Assembly: GCA_963082875.1 (NCBI GenBank)
Contig: OY720100.1
Span: forward strand, 10,626,591 to 10,690,590
DNA length: 64,000 bases
Reading direction: 5' to 3'
Source of the DNA: Corella eumyota
Taxonomy: Eukaryota; Chordata; Ascidiacea; Phlebobranchia; Corellidae
This document shows, in pieces, positions 11,091 to 23,000 of this stretch (within the stretch, counting starts at the first letter, position 1; the number at the start of each line of letters is the position of its first letter). Under the pieces are notes generated by a model. It was given only the letters and a program-made list of their open reading frames with translations, was not told the origin of the DNA and did no database searches. The translations under genes were made by a program, and so were the position numbers.

Positions 11091-13070
11091 ATTTAAATTT
11101 ACCGTTTATTTCAAACTTGGTTTGACACGACATCTAAAAATTATAAAAAACATTTTTTTACATTTTTTTTACCAGTTTTTAAATTTTATATATATGGTAA
11201 ATTTTTTTATAGTAACTTAACTTTTAATGGTGTTTATAATTCTTTTAACACTACGCAAATATTATTTTGGTCAACTTAAATCTAAAATTAAAAAATTTAA
11301 ATTTTACTTGAATTTTACTAAAAAATTTGAATTTTTATGTTTCAATATCCAATTCCACAAAATTTTCATTAATAATCGCTCCTTGTAGCAAAAATTTTGG
11401 TCGACTTTTTGGGTTAAGCTTTGCGGTGCTTCACGGGAAACCCATAAAGCATTACTATAACTTACTAACAATATAACAAACATTATAAAAAATCTTAACG
11501 TTTAAATCTTTCAAAAACTTTAAAAAAAAACAGTTTTTTATAGTTTGAAATCTTTGATTTATTTAAATGCTATTTTGTGGATTAGAAAGTAAAGTAGGGT
11601 AATACTATTTAAAATTATGATCTGGTGTAGTCGATATATCAATAACTTGGGTACGGGTTAAAAAAAGAATTTCGTTTTTTATTAAATATTTAAATCCTTA
11701 TTTATTTATTTAAAAATTAAACTTTGACTTTTAATACTTTAAATTTTGGAACAAAGTGTATCGTTATTTCAATAACTTAATTACGAGTTAAAAAGTAATA
11801 TTTAGTTTGTTGGCTTTATTCTTCACATACTGAAAGTTAACCATTATATGAATTGTAACTTTTAGCTTTTTAAGAGTGTAGTTGTTATTTAAAACAACAA
11901 AGCTTACACATACCTTGTCGTTTTCTATTAAATTGTCAAATATGTCGTCAATATTTTGTTTTAAAAAGTTTTAAAATTCGAAGACAGTGCGTTTGACTCC
12001 GTCGTCAATTCAAATTTGCGTAGCTATTTTTTTCGAATAGATAATACTTTTTAAAAATTGAAAACAAAATATAAGCTAAGTTGCTTCCAAATTTTTTTTC
12101 TACAGAAGGATTTTATTAACTTACTGGAAATCCCTTTTCTTAATGTAACACAAAGTTTCTACTTTTTAAAGTGTAAGTTTTTTTTTTAAATAAAGGGTTT
12201 TAAAAACAACTATATTTATTTTGCCTTTTTTTACAGATTGGGTAAACTAAAAAATTAGACAAGTATCAAAAAATGAATCACTTAAGCATAATTCGTTTTT
12301 TTGCGTTATTTTACGAAACATATTATTTTTCAGTAATAACAGCTCGTGATTTACTTTAAAATTTTTCCACTTTAAATATCATTAAAAACGTGTGTAGTTA
12401 GTAATTTGCAAAATTAATCATGTTATAATATAATGTCAAAACTTTTTTCACTTATAAAAAAACGTTTTTATGATTAAAATCATATTTAGACATTAAAAAC
12501 ATATTTTAGATTAAAAACATATAAAATGATAAAGACTTTAATTTCGAAATATGTAATTGTCAGTCAGTGCTTTGTTTAATTGTCTTATAAGATTTAACTT
12601 TTGATTTAGAATGACATTTGTTGTCGTCCTTAAAGTTTTGAAATTTAAGTATTTTGTTACGACCAATTTTTAAAATTTTTTAAAAATTAGCCTAATAGGG
12701 GGTTGTTGACTTAAATTTAACCAAGTAACTCATTCTTGAAGAAGTGACAATTTGGTCTTCACTAACCACAAAAAAATCGGTGCCAAGTTTTAAATTTTCA
12801 GATATACATTTAAACCTATCAAAATTATGTCGAAAACTTTTGACACATCAACCCTATTTCAACAAATATTTTTTTTTGTATTGTAAAAAGTTTTGGTTTT
12901 GAAAAAAAGTTTTGGTTTCAGTTAAAATACTAAGCATTGCTTTAATGCGGAAATGGGACTGAATACATTTAATTGCATTAGATTATTTAAATACTTTTAT
13001 ATTGGTTTTAGAACTACTGAATGTTTAAAAGTTGCAATTAATAATTTTATTCGAACGATACTCGAGCAAA
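11091..13070. other. AT-rich intergenic or intronic DNA
   Basis: No gene, RNA or mobile element recognised, apart from the unproven minus-strand exon piece at about 11100-11133. Composition is strongly A+T with long T and A runs. Confidence 0.4.
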
Positions 13071-13074
13071 TTGA

Positions 13075-13320
13075 TTTGTAAGTTCGAATTGCCGAATATT
13101 TTTATAGCAATTGAAATTCGACTATTCAAATTTAATTTAAATAAATTTGCTTAAAATTTCGAATTGCCTAAAATTTTTATAGTAGAACTCACCTTTGGCT
13201 TTTTCGAATAAATTTGTTCTAAAATTCGAGTAATTTTGTTGCTTTTAGCGTTTGCCTAGGAGATTTTAAATTCGAATAAATTGGTTTGCCATTCGAATTG
13301 TCTAATAAATATTTTGTCAT
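13075..13320. repeat. Diverged ~100-bp tandem repeat
   Basis: Three loosely similar blocks share a TTCGAATTGCC-like core followed by an ATTTTTATAG or similar tail. Divergence is high, so this is an old tandem array. Confidence 0.4.
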
Positions 13321-13576
13321 TTAGGCTATGTTTTGCTATAATATAATTCTTTTAAAAATTCGTAATGTCAAACAATTTTGTTTGAAATTTTATATAATTT
13401 TAATTTCATTTGGCTATTGAAATGTAAAATATTTTTAAATGTTATTTCATAGGTTTAGCAAATTTAGCTTGTTTGATCATTAAAATAAAGTAGTTAAAAC
13501 TAAACTAGTTAAAACTAAAAATTAAAATAAAGTATTAAAAAAATATCCAACTAATCATAAATGATCTATAATACTT

Positions 13577-14768
13577 CTGGGGCTGGGTAGATGTATTTAA
13601 CGTTTAACCAACTCACTTAGATGGTAAGAAGTTCAAACTGTAAAATTTTATTTAAGTTTATCAATTTACAAAAAAGCGGTATTTCAAAAATAAAATTCAT
13701 AAAAAAGTCATACAACTAACAGAATTTAAAAACAAAATATGTGTTTTAGTTAATGCGATCAAGTAGGTCATATAGTAGGTAGACTTCATGAACAAAATTA
13801 ACATAATTAAAACATCAGTGTTTGAAATCTTACTTATTTACCTTTTTAATTTTTCCTGCTTCTTAAAGTCAATTTTTCACAACCAGTTGCCCGTGCTTTC
13901 TAATTTATCTTCATGATGAGTGTCTTCCTTTTCAGAATCGTCGGTTTCTGTTGAATTAACATCACTGGTTTTGATTTCGCTGAGCATTATGTAACCAGGC
14001 AGGAAAAAGGTCATTTTCATGTTAGTAGTATGTCGGTTATCATACAAGTTATCTTTAGTACTATTTGGTAATGTGAGACGCAATCTTTAAATTGGGTGTT
14101 TATGCCTGTATGCGTTTTCTAGAATTGTTTGCACGAGAGCATGGACGATTTAATTCTCTATTTGTTTGTTATATAACGGTAATGCCTAAGTAACTTCACA
14201 TTTATCTGTTAGACCAAATGTCGACGGTAACACTAATATCTTTTGCAGCAGGAATCTTGCATCTTACCTCTCTTTTTTATTACATCATATCGCTCTAACA
14301 AATTTGTTGTTAAACTTTTTTTGGTTGGATTGTGAGCACTTAAATCTAATGTGATTATCAGAACTTATAATTCTTAATTTTCAACAACAAAAAAGGGTTG
14401 AAGTGAACCAACAGTTAATAAAACAATTTTGTTGTTAATTTTAACTTTTTGAGAATCCGAATTTAAATATTTTTTACCACTGCCAGAAGTAAGAAAACAA
14501 GAAATATTAAAATGTGTAGTCATGGCATCGCTTATTGTTTCAATTTTTTTTTAATTTAAAGCACCTCGTTATTTTCGCTGTAACATAAATCTGAATGTTA
14601 AAATCACGCAAATAAAAAAAAATTAACACCCAATGACAAAAAGGCATTTGCAAGTTAAAAATGGTTTCCATTTAAACAACTCTTTAACAGTGATTTAAAG
14701 CAAGCGTAACGTTTTGTACCGTTTTAAAACGTTTGTTAAAAACGTTCTAGCACGGGTTGCCCAGCGCG
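13577..14768 (-). mobile_element. Decayed, internally deleted hAT transposon
   Basis: Minus-strand reading shows hAT transposase landmarks in the family order, spread over different frames with stops between: an LQPFFVVEN block (about 14395), a VTVDIWS block (14235), a THTGINTQ block (14110), then DN..TNMKMTFFLPGY (14060-13990) and an acidic tail to 13877. These match the family patterns LQPF..VE, (T)xDxWTS, HTGxNI and DNASNM..LPG. The right edge reads GCGCTGGGCAACC inward and the left edge GGGGCTGGGTA, similar to hAT terminal repeats. The C-terminal dimerisation part is absent. The 68-codon frame at 13877-14083 is this relic, not a gene. Confidence 0.65.
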
Positions 14769-15089
14769 CCTTTTGCGGTGCAGACCTGAATTAAATACTT
14801 AACTACTTTTTTATGCCTTTTGGGGCAGTGTAATTTGGCCGGTCACGCGGCACTCCTGGCCTGTTTGGTTGTTGCTTGTATTTCGGAAAGTTCTGAATAG
14901 AGTGCCTCGTATATACTGACGTGTTTATTTGTATTTCTGATTTGTAGACCTCTTTAGCTTTGTTTTATATCTCAATAATAAATTGTGATAGTTTTTATAT
15001 ATAGTGCACACTACCATATGGAAAGTTACGACTGTTCTTTCGGTAGGCCGTTAATACAGGGTTCTGGACTAAAACTGTACCGAGGCTTG
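14769..15089. other. Non-coding stretch, slightly GC-richer
   Basis: Holds a patch of moderate GC around 14840-14880 and a TATATATAGTGCACACTACC segment near 15000. No gene recognised. Confidence 0.3.
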
Positions 15090-15501
15090 TAAATTTCTAA
15101 AATTAACAACATAACCTTAATTTGTTAGAATTTTTCAAATACAGCCTACCTAATTAAAAATACTTTAAAGGTAAAAAATGTCATAATATGGCTTAATATT
15201 GCTTTTTATGTTAAGTTTGTTTTCTGCAAAAAAAAAATTAAAAAAAGTACAACAAACGGGTCAGAGTGGACAAAATAAGGTTATTTTCCTATGTCTGCCA
15301 GCATATGATCTTACGACGATGACTTCGTGCGTTACGTGACTCGCGAGCGTTGGAACGTTCCCTATTTACAATATTTACATTCAAATCCCGATATCTCAAA
15401 AACTACTTGACCAATTTTTTAAATAAAGGTATCCTCGTGCAAGTTGGAAAAATTCCAACATAATTAAAAAAGAAACTCTACGACCGAACCATCTCTTTAA
15501 A
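15090..15501 (-). mobile_element. Single ~410-bp arm of a long-inverted-repeat DNA element
   Basis: Nearly colinear with the right arm of the element at 51321-52733, including ACAACAAACGGGTCAGAG, the ATGTCTGCCAGCATATGA segment and the outer end CTCTACGACCGAACCATC. Only one arm is present, so it is a solo arm or a copy deleted internally. Confidence 0.75.
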
Positions 15502-15778
15502 CTTGGTAAAACATAAATACTAATTTTTTAAATCCTTAAAAGTATTTTGCAGAATTATTTTTTTTTAAAACCACAATAATACTATTTAGAAATGTTTTTA
15601 TTGGTACTTCAACAATATTTACCATTCCACAAAAAATTAAATTATAATTAAAAGTTGACAAAAATTTTTTAGCTATAAGTTATTAAAAACAAGTTTTTAA
15701 TTTTTTGATTTCATGTCATAAAAACATTTCGAATGGACTTTTATGAATAACGTCACTAAAATATGTAACGTCAGCTAT

Positions 15779-15810
15779 AGAATGTTGCATTTGACGCCAC
15801 GCAACATTCT
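15779..15810. other. Perfect 10-bp stem hairpin
   Basis: AGAATGTTGC and GCAACATTCT flank a 12-base loop, a perfect inverted repeat in intergenic DNA. No T-run follows and no function is evident. The surrounding 15502-16080 holds no gene. Confidence 0.5.
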
Positions 15811-16080
15811 AAACCTGACAAAGTAAATTTTAAAATGTAGCCTTATTCTTGTACTAGTAAAATCTAGTTGACAAGAATACTTGTTAAATAGTTTGTTAAA
15901 AACTGAATAAACTTATTTGCAACCTAGTTGAATTTAAGAATTGAATGTTACTGTATTTGTTAACATTTTTAAAAAACTTATTGTTTTGTTGCATTTTTTT
16001 AATTTTAACTTTGTTGGTAAAAATATCAAAGAAGTTTATTCTTTATGGTTTTATTTACAAAACAACGTATAACAATAATA

Positions 16081-17310
16081 CTAAAACATTTCGTTGCGAA
16101 GAGTACGACCGAATTCGTCATAGAAAATTTTGCCTTCATTTGCTGGGTCGCCATCTTTTATCATTTCGCCGACCTCTTCGTCTTTTAATTTCTCTCCCAA
16201 AGTTGTCATATAATTTCGTAGTTCTGCTGTTGATACGTACCCCGTCATTGATTTGTCAAAAACCCTTAACAAAACAACAAAAATGTTTGTTTTGTTATAT
16301 AAAACAACCTTAATTTAATCGGTAAAGTAGTTTTAAATTCGATGATATATTGAACAAGTTTGCTTTTTCGACAATGTTTTACATTGGGCATTGTTGTATG
16401 GGGTTCAAAAAATAATCTAATGTTTTTATCTTTAGCGTTATTTGGCTACAGAGAACTTACACTATCTTACTTAAACGCGGCAGTTAATTCGTTTTCCATT
16501 TCCTCAGATGATTTCATAATTCGTCTAAACAATTCAAGTACGTCTTTATACTCTGCCTCTCCATTACCTTTCTGATCCAACTCCTAATTTAAAAACATTA
16601 TTAAATTAAACAGTACATTTTGGAAAAAATAGGCATTGTTTTGTGTTTTTTTGTATATATATTTTTCCTTAATGTGGTAAGGTCAAATGCGCAACTTAAA
16701 CATAGAGTAACAACTGTTACCCTGACCCAGTCTTGAGTTGTCTGTAGCAATTTGGGATATTATAGATTATTATTGTCCGATAACTATGCTCTGATTAAGT
16801 GCTGGCTTAGCAGTAGTTTATACCGTTTATAGCTTCTAACTTAAGGGCGTTAAAGCATTAGAGCAGTGGAGATTGAACCCACGACCTTATATGGTCTAGC
16901 AAGTGATCTTACCACTACACTACGCTGCCGGTTTGTAGTACTATATATTAAATTTTTATGCGGTAGCTTTTTACTTTTGTTTAAAACCAACTTGGTTAAA
17001 AACATTCAATGACTAGATTTTAATAACCTAAACGTAACTGTCTTAAATGTTTTTTTTATAATTTTTAAAAAACATAAAACATGTTTAGATATTTAGAAAA
17101 CTTATATTAAAAAAAACACATTTGTTTTGATAATAATCGTCAAACAACCTTCTTGTAATCTTCAATCTCTGTCTCAGTTGGTGCTTGACCGGCCGCTCTT
17201 AACACTCCAGCTACGTCATCAATGCTGACGTAATCAGTTCCTTCTGTATTAAACTTTTGGAAAGACTCCCTGAGAAGTGTTTCATCTTTTTCCGTAAATC
17301 TTTCTTCCAT
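16081..17310 (-). CDS. Calmodulin-like EF-hand protein, copy A (152 aa)
   Basis: Three exons in phase: 17310-17149 (ATG start, donor AAGAAG|GT), 16583-16471 (donor TTTAA|GTAAG) and 16264-16081 (stop TAG). The protein is about calmodulin length (149 aa) with two lobes. The first EF-hand loop is degenerate ([12 protein letters not shown]). The second is [12 protein letters not shown], with Asp where Glu is usual at position 12. The third is [12 protein letters not shown], near canonical. The fourth is [12 protein letters not shown]. The segment [20 protein letters not shown] closely tracks the calmodulin linker between EF3 and EF4, while the N-terminal half is more diverged, so a Ca2+ sensor or a light-chain-like subunit are both possible. 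It is a tandem paralogue of the gene at 18538-19545 with identical exon lengths for exons 1 and 2. A SINE sits in intron 1. Lowered loop quality suggests reduced Ca2+ binding in EF1; that is inference. Confidence 0.88.
16680..16932 (-). mobile_element. tRNA-derived SINE in intron 1 of EF-hand gene A
   Basis: Minus-strand reading begins CCGGCAGCGTAGTGTAGTGG (A-box-like) and has a B-box-like GGGTTCAATCTCC, followed by a ~170-bp body with CAGCACTTAATCAGAGC, GGACAAT and GACTGGGTCAGGGTAAC. The same head and body occur at 47444, 48751 and 54796. Confidence 0.8.
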
Positions 17311-17593
17311 TTTTCCGATTCAGTTTTTTGCTATTATCAGAAAAACACATTTAAAATCTACTGTTTGGCATTAATATTTTTTAAATTTAGCGAGCTAACA
17401 AAAACCTCAAAATTATTCTTAACTTGCAATATCTTAAATGTATAACTTATATAATATGCGGTTAATTAACATGTCAATCTACAGTTTTATCTAATAAACC
17501 AACTCTACAGTTATTTTCATAGTTATGACATTCAAAAACAACTTGTGGCTAAAGTTCTATCAAAAGTTTTTTTTTACTTACAAACACAAGTTT

Positions 17594-17674
17594 AACAATA
17601 ATACCAGTTACCTGAGTCTACACCTTCTGTGGAGGTATCGTATTTCAGCAACACAGTACGATCTAGCTATGACG
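17594..17674 (-). promoter_or_regulatory. Conserved upstream block of EF-hand gene A
   Basis: About 80 bp, roughly 285-365 bp upstream of the gene A start codon, strongly match 19801-19880, which lies at the same distance upstream of gene B. Shared core on the plus strand: TCGTATTTCAG followed by ACACAGTAC and ATCTAGCTAT. Conservation above the neighbouring DNA suggests a promoter or 5' exon; that is inference. Confidence 0.4.
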
Positions 17675-17769
17675 TTTATGTTAAAAAAGAAATATTTTTA
17701 TAATGAGTTGTATTGGAATTTCTTTAAGTCCACAACTTACGGTCTGTAGATAACCCAGAACAAGTATAT

Positions 17770-18095
17770 TATATTAAATAGCAATAACTTTTGTATAAAC
17801 ATAGAACTAATTTTTTTTATATTTCGTATGTATTTGTCAACGTACATTTGAAAATTGTACGGAGAAGTTGTGATAAATAACTGACGGTTAGTTTGTGGGC
17901 AGGTGAGTTGTAATTATACAACTATATGTTAGGAGTAGATTAAGGAATTTTTCCATTTAAGCATTTTTAGTAAAATATATGTTTATTGCAGTATTTTATA
18001 AATAAAATTAACTTTGTAAATTTTAAGTCCAATCCCGAGTATGGATAATCTTTTAATTTTGTGCAATCTCCTATGTTTTAGCGTTATAATTGTTA
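17770..18095 (-). pseudogene. Relic of a third calpain 3' end
   Basis: Minus-strand reading near 18090-18015 gives a CTKLKDYPYSGLDLKFTK piece that aligns with the calpain copy at 20386-20522 (DKFSELPTFGLRLKIYK), keeping the exon end followed by GT. Further down, CACCTGCCCACAAACTA (about 17905-17890) matches the start of the last calpain exon at 20261, and later sequence is weakly similar with stops. It sits just upstream of EF-hand gene A, as the larger dead calpain sits just upstream of gene B. Confidence 0.6.
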
Positions 18096-18537
18096 GGCAC
18101 GTATTATTTTTTCGTTACTATTATCCTTTTTTTTGTAAAATACCTTAAAGAGAAGGTTAAAAAGAAAAATTGTAAGACTAATTATGTTACGATTTAGGAT
18201 ATAATTTTTTAGGTTAAATAATAAGTTAATTTAAACTATTTATAACTTAAATACTTTGTAAAAAAAGCAATGTATATGTAAGTTTAAGGTGTTGTGATGT
18301 ATTTCAGTGCTTAGTAATCAACATTTCTTAAATACAGCTTAGTTGAATTTTAGTAAAACAAATGGTTGGGATACTCGTCAAGTGATTTGTAAAGTTGGTT
18401 TGCAGTTAAAACAAAAGACGGAATTTTCCTTACATAACTTTATTAACAAAACATTGCTAATAAGAATATTAAGAAATCAAATGCATAAAGTATTACCATA
18501 TGTATAAAAACCCAAAAAATATTATATAGGTAATATA

Positions 18538-19545
18538 TTAAATAACAGGTGTGTTATCGTGAATAAGGCTATAACTAAATTCAGTGTAATGGATTTTGCC
18601 TTCATTTGCTGTGTCGGCATCTTTTATCATTTCGTCGACCTCTTCGTCTGTTAATTTCTCCCCCAACGTTGTCATATATTTACGAAGTTCCGCTGCTGTG
18701 ATGTAGCCCAACATTGATTTGTCAAACACCCTTAATACAAGAATAAAGGCGTTTTTTTGTTTAATACTACAATTTTTTCGTTTTTAATTGGTTGAAAACA
18801 TTTTTGTATAGTATGCAAGCAATGTGTTGCGATTGCGTTTGTTGTAGCTCTTGGAAAAATTAGGTAAAATTCTTAAACAAATTTCCATTTTTTTGTAGAG
18901 TTATTAAGTATTAAACTTACTGACAAAAAATTATTATACTTAAACGCGTCAGTTAATTCGTCATCCATTTCCAAAGTGGTTTTCATAATTCGTTCATACA
19001 GTTCAAGAACGTCTTTATACTTTGCCTCTCCATTACCTTTTGAGTCCAATTCCTAAGTTATAACCGTTATTAGATCAAAAGATATTTCAAAATCCATTAC
19101 CTTTTGAGTCCAATTCCTAAGTTATAACCGTTATTAGATCAAAAGATATTTCAAAATCCATTAATAGCATGAGATTGCAGTTAAAGCCTTAAATATTGCA
19201 TGTTTATGTGATAGCTTTCTAGTTTCAATTAAATCTAATTAGAACATTAGATAGCAAGAGTGACATAAACATAAATGTGTTGGGTGTTAACTTATGTTTT
19301 ATATATAGGTTATAAAAATCAAGATGTTACTATGTTTAGCAAAAATTATTTTAAAAAACGTTTTTGATTTGACATAAAACAACCTTTTTATAATCTTCAA
19401 CTTCTGTCTCAGTTGGTGCTTGACCGGCCGCCCTTAACACTCCAGCTACGTCATCGATGCTGACGTACTCACTTCCTTCTGTGTCAAATCTTTTGAAACA
19501 ATCCTTAAACTGAAGTTCCTGTTCTTGTGTTAACTTTTCCCCCAT
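18538..19545 (-). CDS. Calmodulin-like EF-hand protein, copy B (155 aa)
   Basis: Exons 19545-19384 (ATG GGG GAA start, donor AAAAAG|GT), 19052-18940 (donor TTTAA|GTATAA) and 18730-18538 (stop TAA) join in phase. Exons 1 and 2 are exactly 162 and 113 nt, as in copy A. EF loops: first [12 protein letters not shown] (lacks an acidic position 3 and has Asp at 12), second [12 protein letters not shown], third [12 protein letters not shown], fourth [12 protein letters not shown]. The linker [18 protein letters not shown] is almost calmodulin. The C-terminus extends a few residues further than in copy A ([10 protein letters not shown]). I chose the ATG at 19545 because the longer open frame would need a TTG start and copy A begins at the equivalent place. 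A 64-bp tandem duplication copies the exon 2 acceptor. No in-frame damage is seen in either copy. Confidence 0.88.
19030..19163. repeat. 64-bp tandem duplication covering the exon 2 acceptor of gene B
   Basis: Two identical 64-bp copies (19030-19093 and 19094-19157, with the match running a few bases on). On the minus strand each carries TAACTTAG followed by the first 23 bases of exon 2, so a decoy acceptor lies exactly 64 nt upstream of the true one. Confidence 0.85.
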
Positions 19546-19800
19546 TTTCAATTAAATAATTACAATCCAAAATTTGCAAGCTGTTTAAAACCTCAAAATT
19601 TTGCTTATTATGTTTTTATTTTAATGTGACCTAAGCATTATGGAATTAAGCAACATGGACAATTTTACCTATTAAATTAACACTACAAGTACTGTTTAAG
19701 TTGTTAGATAAAATAGTTTAAAAAGTAGCCTACTGTTAATTACCTGTGTCTATTGTTTTACCATACGTTCTTTTCTGACTAGAGGCGAACACAAGCCTAA

Positions 19801-19880
19801 CAATAAGACTAGTTATTTGAGCCTACACTTTCTGTTGAAGCATCGTATTTCAGTAAACACAGTACAATCTAGCTATAACT
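19801..19880 (-). promoter_or_regulatory. Conserved upstream block of EF-hand gene B
   Basis: Counterpart of 17594-17674 (see there), about 255-335 bp upstream of the gene B start and between it and the dead calpain end at 20031. Confidence 0.4.
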
Positions 19881-20030
19881 TTTTATAAAAAAATCGAATA
19901 TTGTTGTAATGAATTTTATTAAGAACTGTTACATCTCTATAATTAAAAATTTAAGTACGGTTAAATAACCAAAACCAATAACATTTGTAAAAACATAAAT
20001 TAAAATGTTGTTCCTTATACTTGGCAAGTG

Positions 20031-23000
20031 TCAACCACGAATTTTCTTCACTTTGATTTTCTTTTCCGTGAATATTCGTAAAAGATACGAAGTTTCGCTA
20101 TTAGAGTAAAACGTTGAAGGAATAATGACATAGTGGACAGGTAGAAGCGAGGTTTGAATTGAAATTTGTCGTTGTTGTTTGTAAATTTTCGAAGATTTAA
20201 CGGAGTTGTCGCGATTTCGCAAATAGCAAACGGGTAGTTTTCGGGCAGGTGTGTTGTTCACCTAAATTACCAAAAAAAATTATAACGCAACTACAATTAT
20301 ATGTTTTCCAAATATAATGGTGTCTTTACAGCTAACGTATAAGCAAAATGTAGGTATTTAAGGTAATTCTATAAATCAAACCAACTTTATAAATCTTAAG
20401 TCTAAGCCCAAAAGTTGGTAGTTCACTAAATTTATCTAATCTCCTATGCTCTTGCATTAAACCTATCTGGATTGAGCACTTTCCCATTTCATTGTTGTTA
20501 TCTACTTTTGGGTGAAATTCATCTTTAAACAAAGACAATTACTTAATAACGTTATTGACTTTGTATGGTTGCAAAGTCTTATTTGTTTAATTGTATCACT
20601 AGCTGTTTCGCAGAAGAAAGTAATATACAAGTAAAATAAACTGTACCTGGATTTGGTAAATGTAGATAAAACTGCGGATTAGTGGCGTATTTATAAATGT
20701 CATTTGTTGAGCCTCCTGCGTTTACCCCACTTTTCCAACTAGCATTAATTGTTGATAAATACCATCTAAGTTTAATTCCAATAGTACCAATTACAATATT
20801 ATTACATTTAGTTTCTTTGCTTTAATATTGCACACCTGATACTCATATAACAACGGTTGTATTAGTTAAAACATAAAAAGGGCACGATAAACATGTATTT
20901 GTGTTTCAAACACAGTATCTAAAAATATATAGGGGCTAACTATGGCGAAGAATAATACGCAATTAATTTATCGCTTAATAAGCGGCTAGTTAGATCATAG
21001 GTTCTGGAAGCGTTGTTAGACGTTTATCGCGATTTTATATGCAATGACTAGTATCATCTTGTTGGGACTCGTAGGGGTAATTTTCAACTTAAGATTTCTA
21101 TTGGTATTTGGTATTGTTTTTACCAGTAACAAAACGAATTAAAAAATAAATATCTATTGGCTAATTTTGCCTTTTATTAAATAATATTCCATCTTCGTTA
21201 AAGTAAGGGAAAAGAGTACATATTAAAATATGATAAAAATGTTGACAAAAATCCTGGTAAGACATCCACCATTCCCCGCCATTCTTAATTTTCCTCAGTG
21301 GCGGCTCGTGTATGGGGCTAATGGGGCTAAAACCACCAACTTTTTTTAATGGTTTTATGTTTTAATTTACATATATATTTTTTAATTAATATTTATTTTT
21401 TTAAATAATATTTATTTTTTTGCACTGTTTTTCGCTAAAATTATTTAAAATATTAAAAAATAGCGCCTATTTTGGCCACAAAATACGCAAAAATTTTCGA
21501 AAAACGTAGCGTAAACATGTGAGGGCTAAACCAAAATTAGCCCCACGGGCTGCCAAATACAAAATATCATCACGCCGTTTTTGCTGTCAAAATTCCGAAA
21601 TTTGGAAAAAAGTTGAGAACTTTGATCGAAATGTGGGCTAAGACCACCATAGAGTTGCCAAATATTTTGGCAATTTCAAACGTTGTATATTAACAAATTT
21701 TATCGTTTTTGTTTAACTATTAAACAAAAATAAAATAAAATAGGTGTGAAGTGGGTATTTTATTCTTGTTTAAGGAAGTTTTAAGGCCTTAAATAATATT
21801 TTTAGGTTAAAAAAATAGAAATACTAATCGTTCGATCGAGTATATTCTCACATTATGTTTATGATGAAAAGGTCGCTCTTAAGCCTCGCTAAAGCTAAAA
21901 CAGCAAGTTTAAATCAGTTTTTGCATTCTTTTTAAAGAATTGTATGTTAATTAATGCTTTTAATTTCGATGAAGGCAAGTTTTTAAAGATAATCATAATG
22001 GATTTACTGCCTGACAAGAAGACTCAAGAGCAGGTTGCCCGTTTGCCTGCCTGTCAAAAGAGCATAAATAAAGTTTGCCAATGAAAAAGAAAACATGCAA
22101 TGTACATAGTTTACTAGTGACTGTAAATATTCAGTCATAGATTAGGATGACAGATAACTGTTGAAACTCACAATAAAAAAGTTGAAAGAAAAAGGGCACA
22201 TTCTAAGTAACTTTATCAAACCGCTGACATTTTGTGATGTGTATATTTTGATATGTAAGAAGTTAATTAAACAGCAAACTTTTGTAATCAAAAAATATTT
22301 TGGTTATTTGCAGCTAAAAGCTTAGTTCGACATCATTTTACAAGAGCATTTTGTAACTGCAACAGTCATTAAGTGCACTTCTCTGTCTGTCGGTTTACTA
22401 TTAAAACTGTGTTGGTTGAATACACTAACAAAAGTAAGGTTGATTTTATTGCAGCTCAACCAGATAAATCGACTAATATTAATACAATTTGCAATTCTTT
22501 TTAGATTTATCGTAAATGGTTATTCTGTTAAACAGTTTTTGTTATATCACAAGGCCAATGATCTTACATGATAAAACATGTGCAATGGGTGAAAAGAGGA
22601 AGAATGACTAGGAAAAAGAGGAAGGAGAGGGGGTGGTGGAGATTTAAGTATACTTTTTTTTTATATTTAAAGTCTCTTTCTTACTTTATTAATAATGTCG
22701 GATCGACTTGCTATTTCAGCGAAAGCTGATAAAAAATAATAATCTCCGATATTACCCTGAATTACATCATGTTTAGACGTTCCACTTACAACCAAACTTG
22801 GTCTTCGAGAAAAGACCTGCATAGAAGGCGATTTTAAACCGTTTTATCGTGACTGAAATGTTTAAATTTAATTTAACTACTATCTTGAACAGGTTTTATA
22901 ATGCCTTTCGATAACAAAATATTTTTTTAGATGTGATACAGTTTTTTACAACTATAATCAATTTGCTAAACTTAGCTCTTTTTCAATAAATGAATCCATT

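Noticed and set aside
13877-14083. Minus frame as a host gene exon
   Set aside because: Sequence before and within it matches the hAT transposase landmark order, so it belongs to a transposon relic.
16860-16932. True tRNA genes at this and the other B-box sites
   Set aside because: A and B boxes are present but acceptor and anticodon stems do not pair, and three of the sites share a common non-tRNA body, so these are SINEs.
22685-22816. Calpain exon 3 copy as an active paralogue
   Set aside because: The catalytic Cys is Tyr, the preceding exon has a stop at a conserved Trp, and four following exons are missing.
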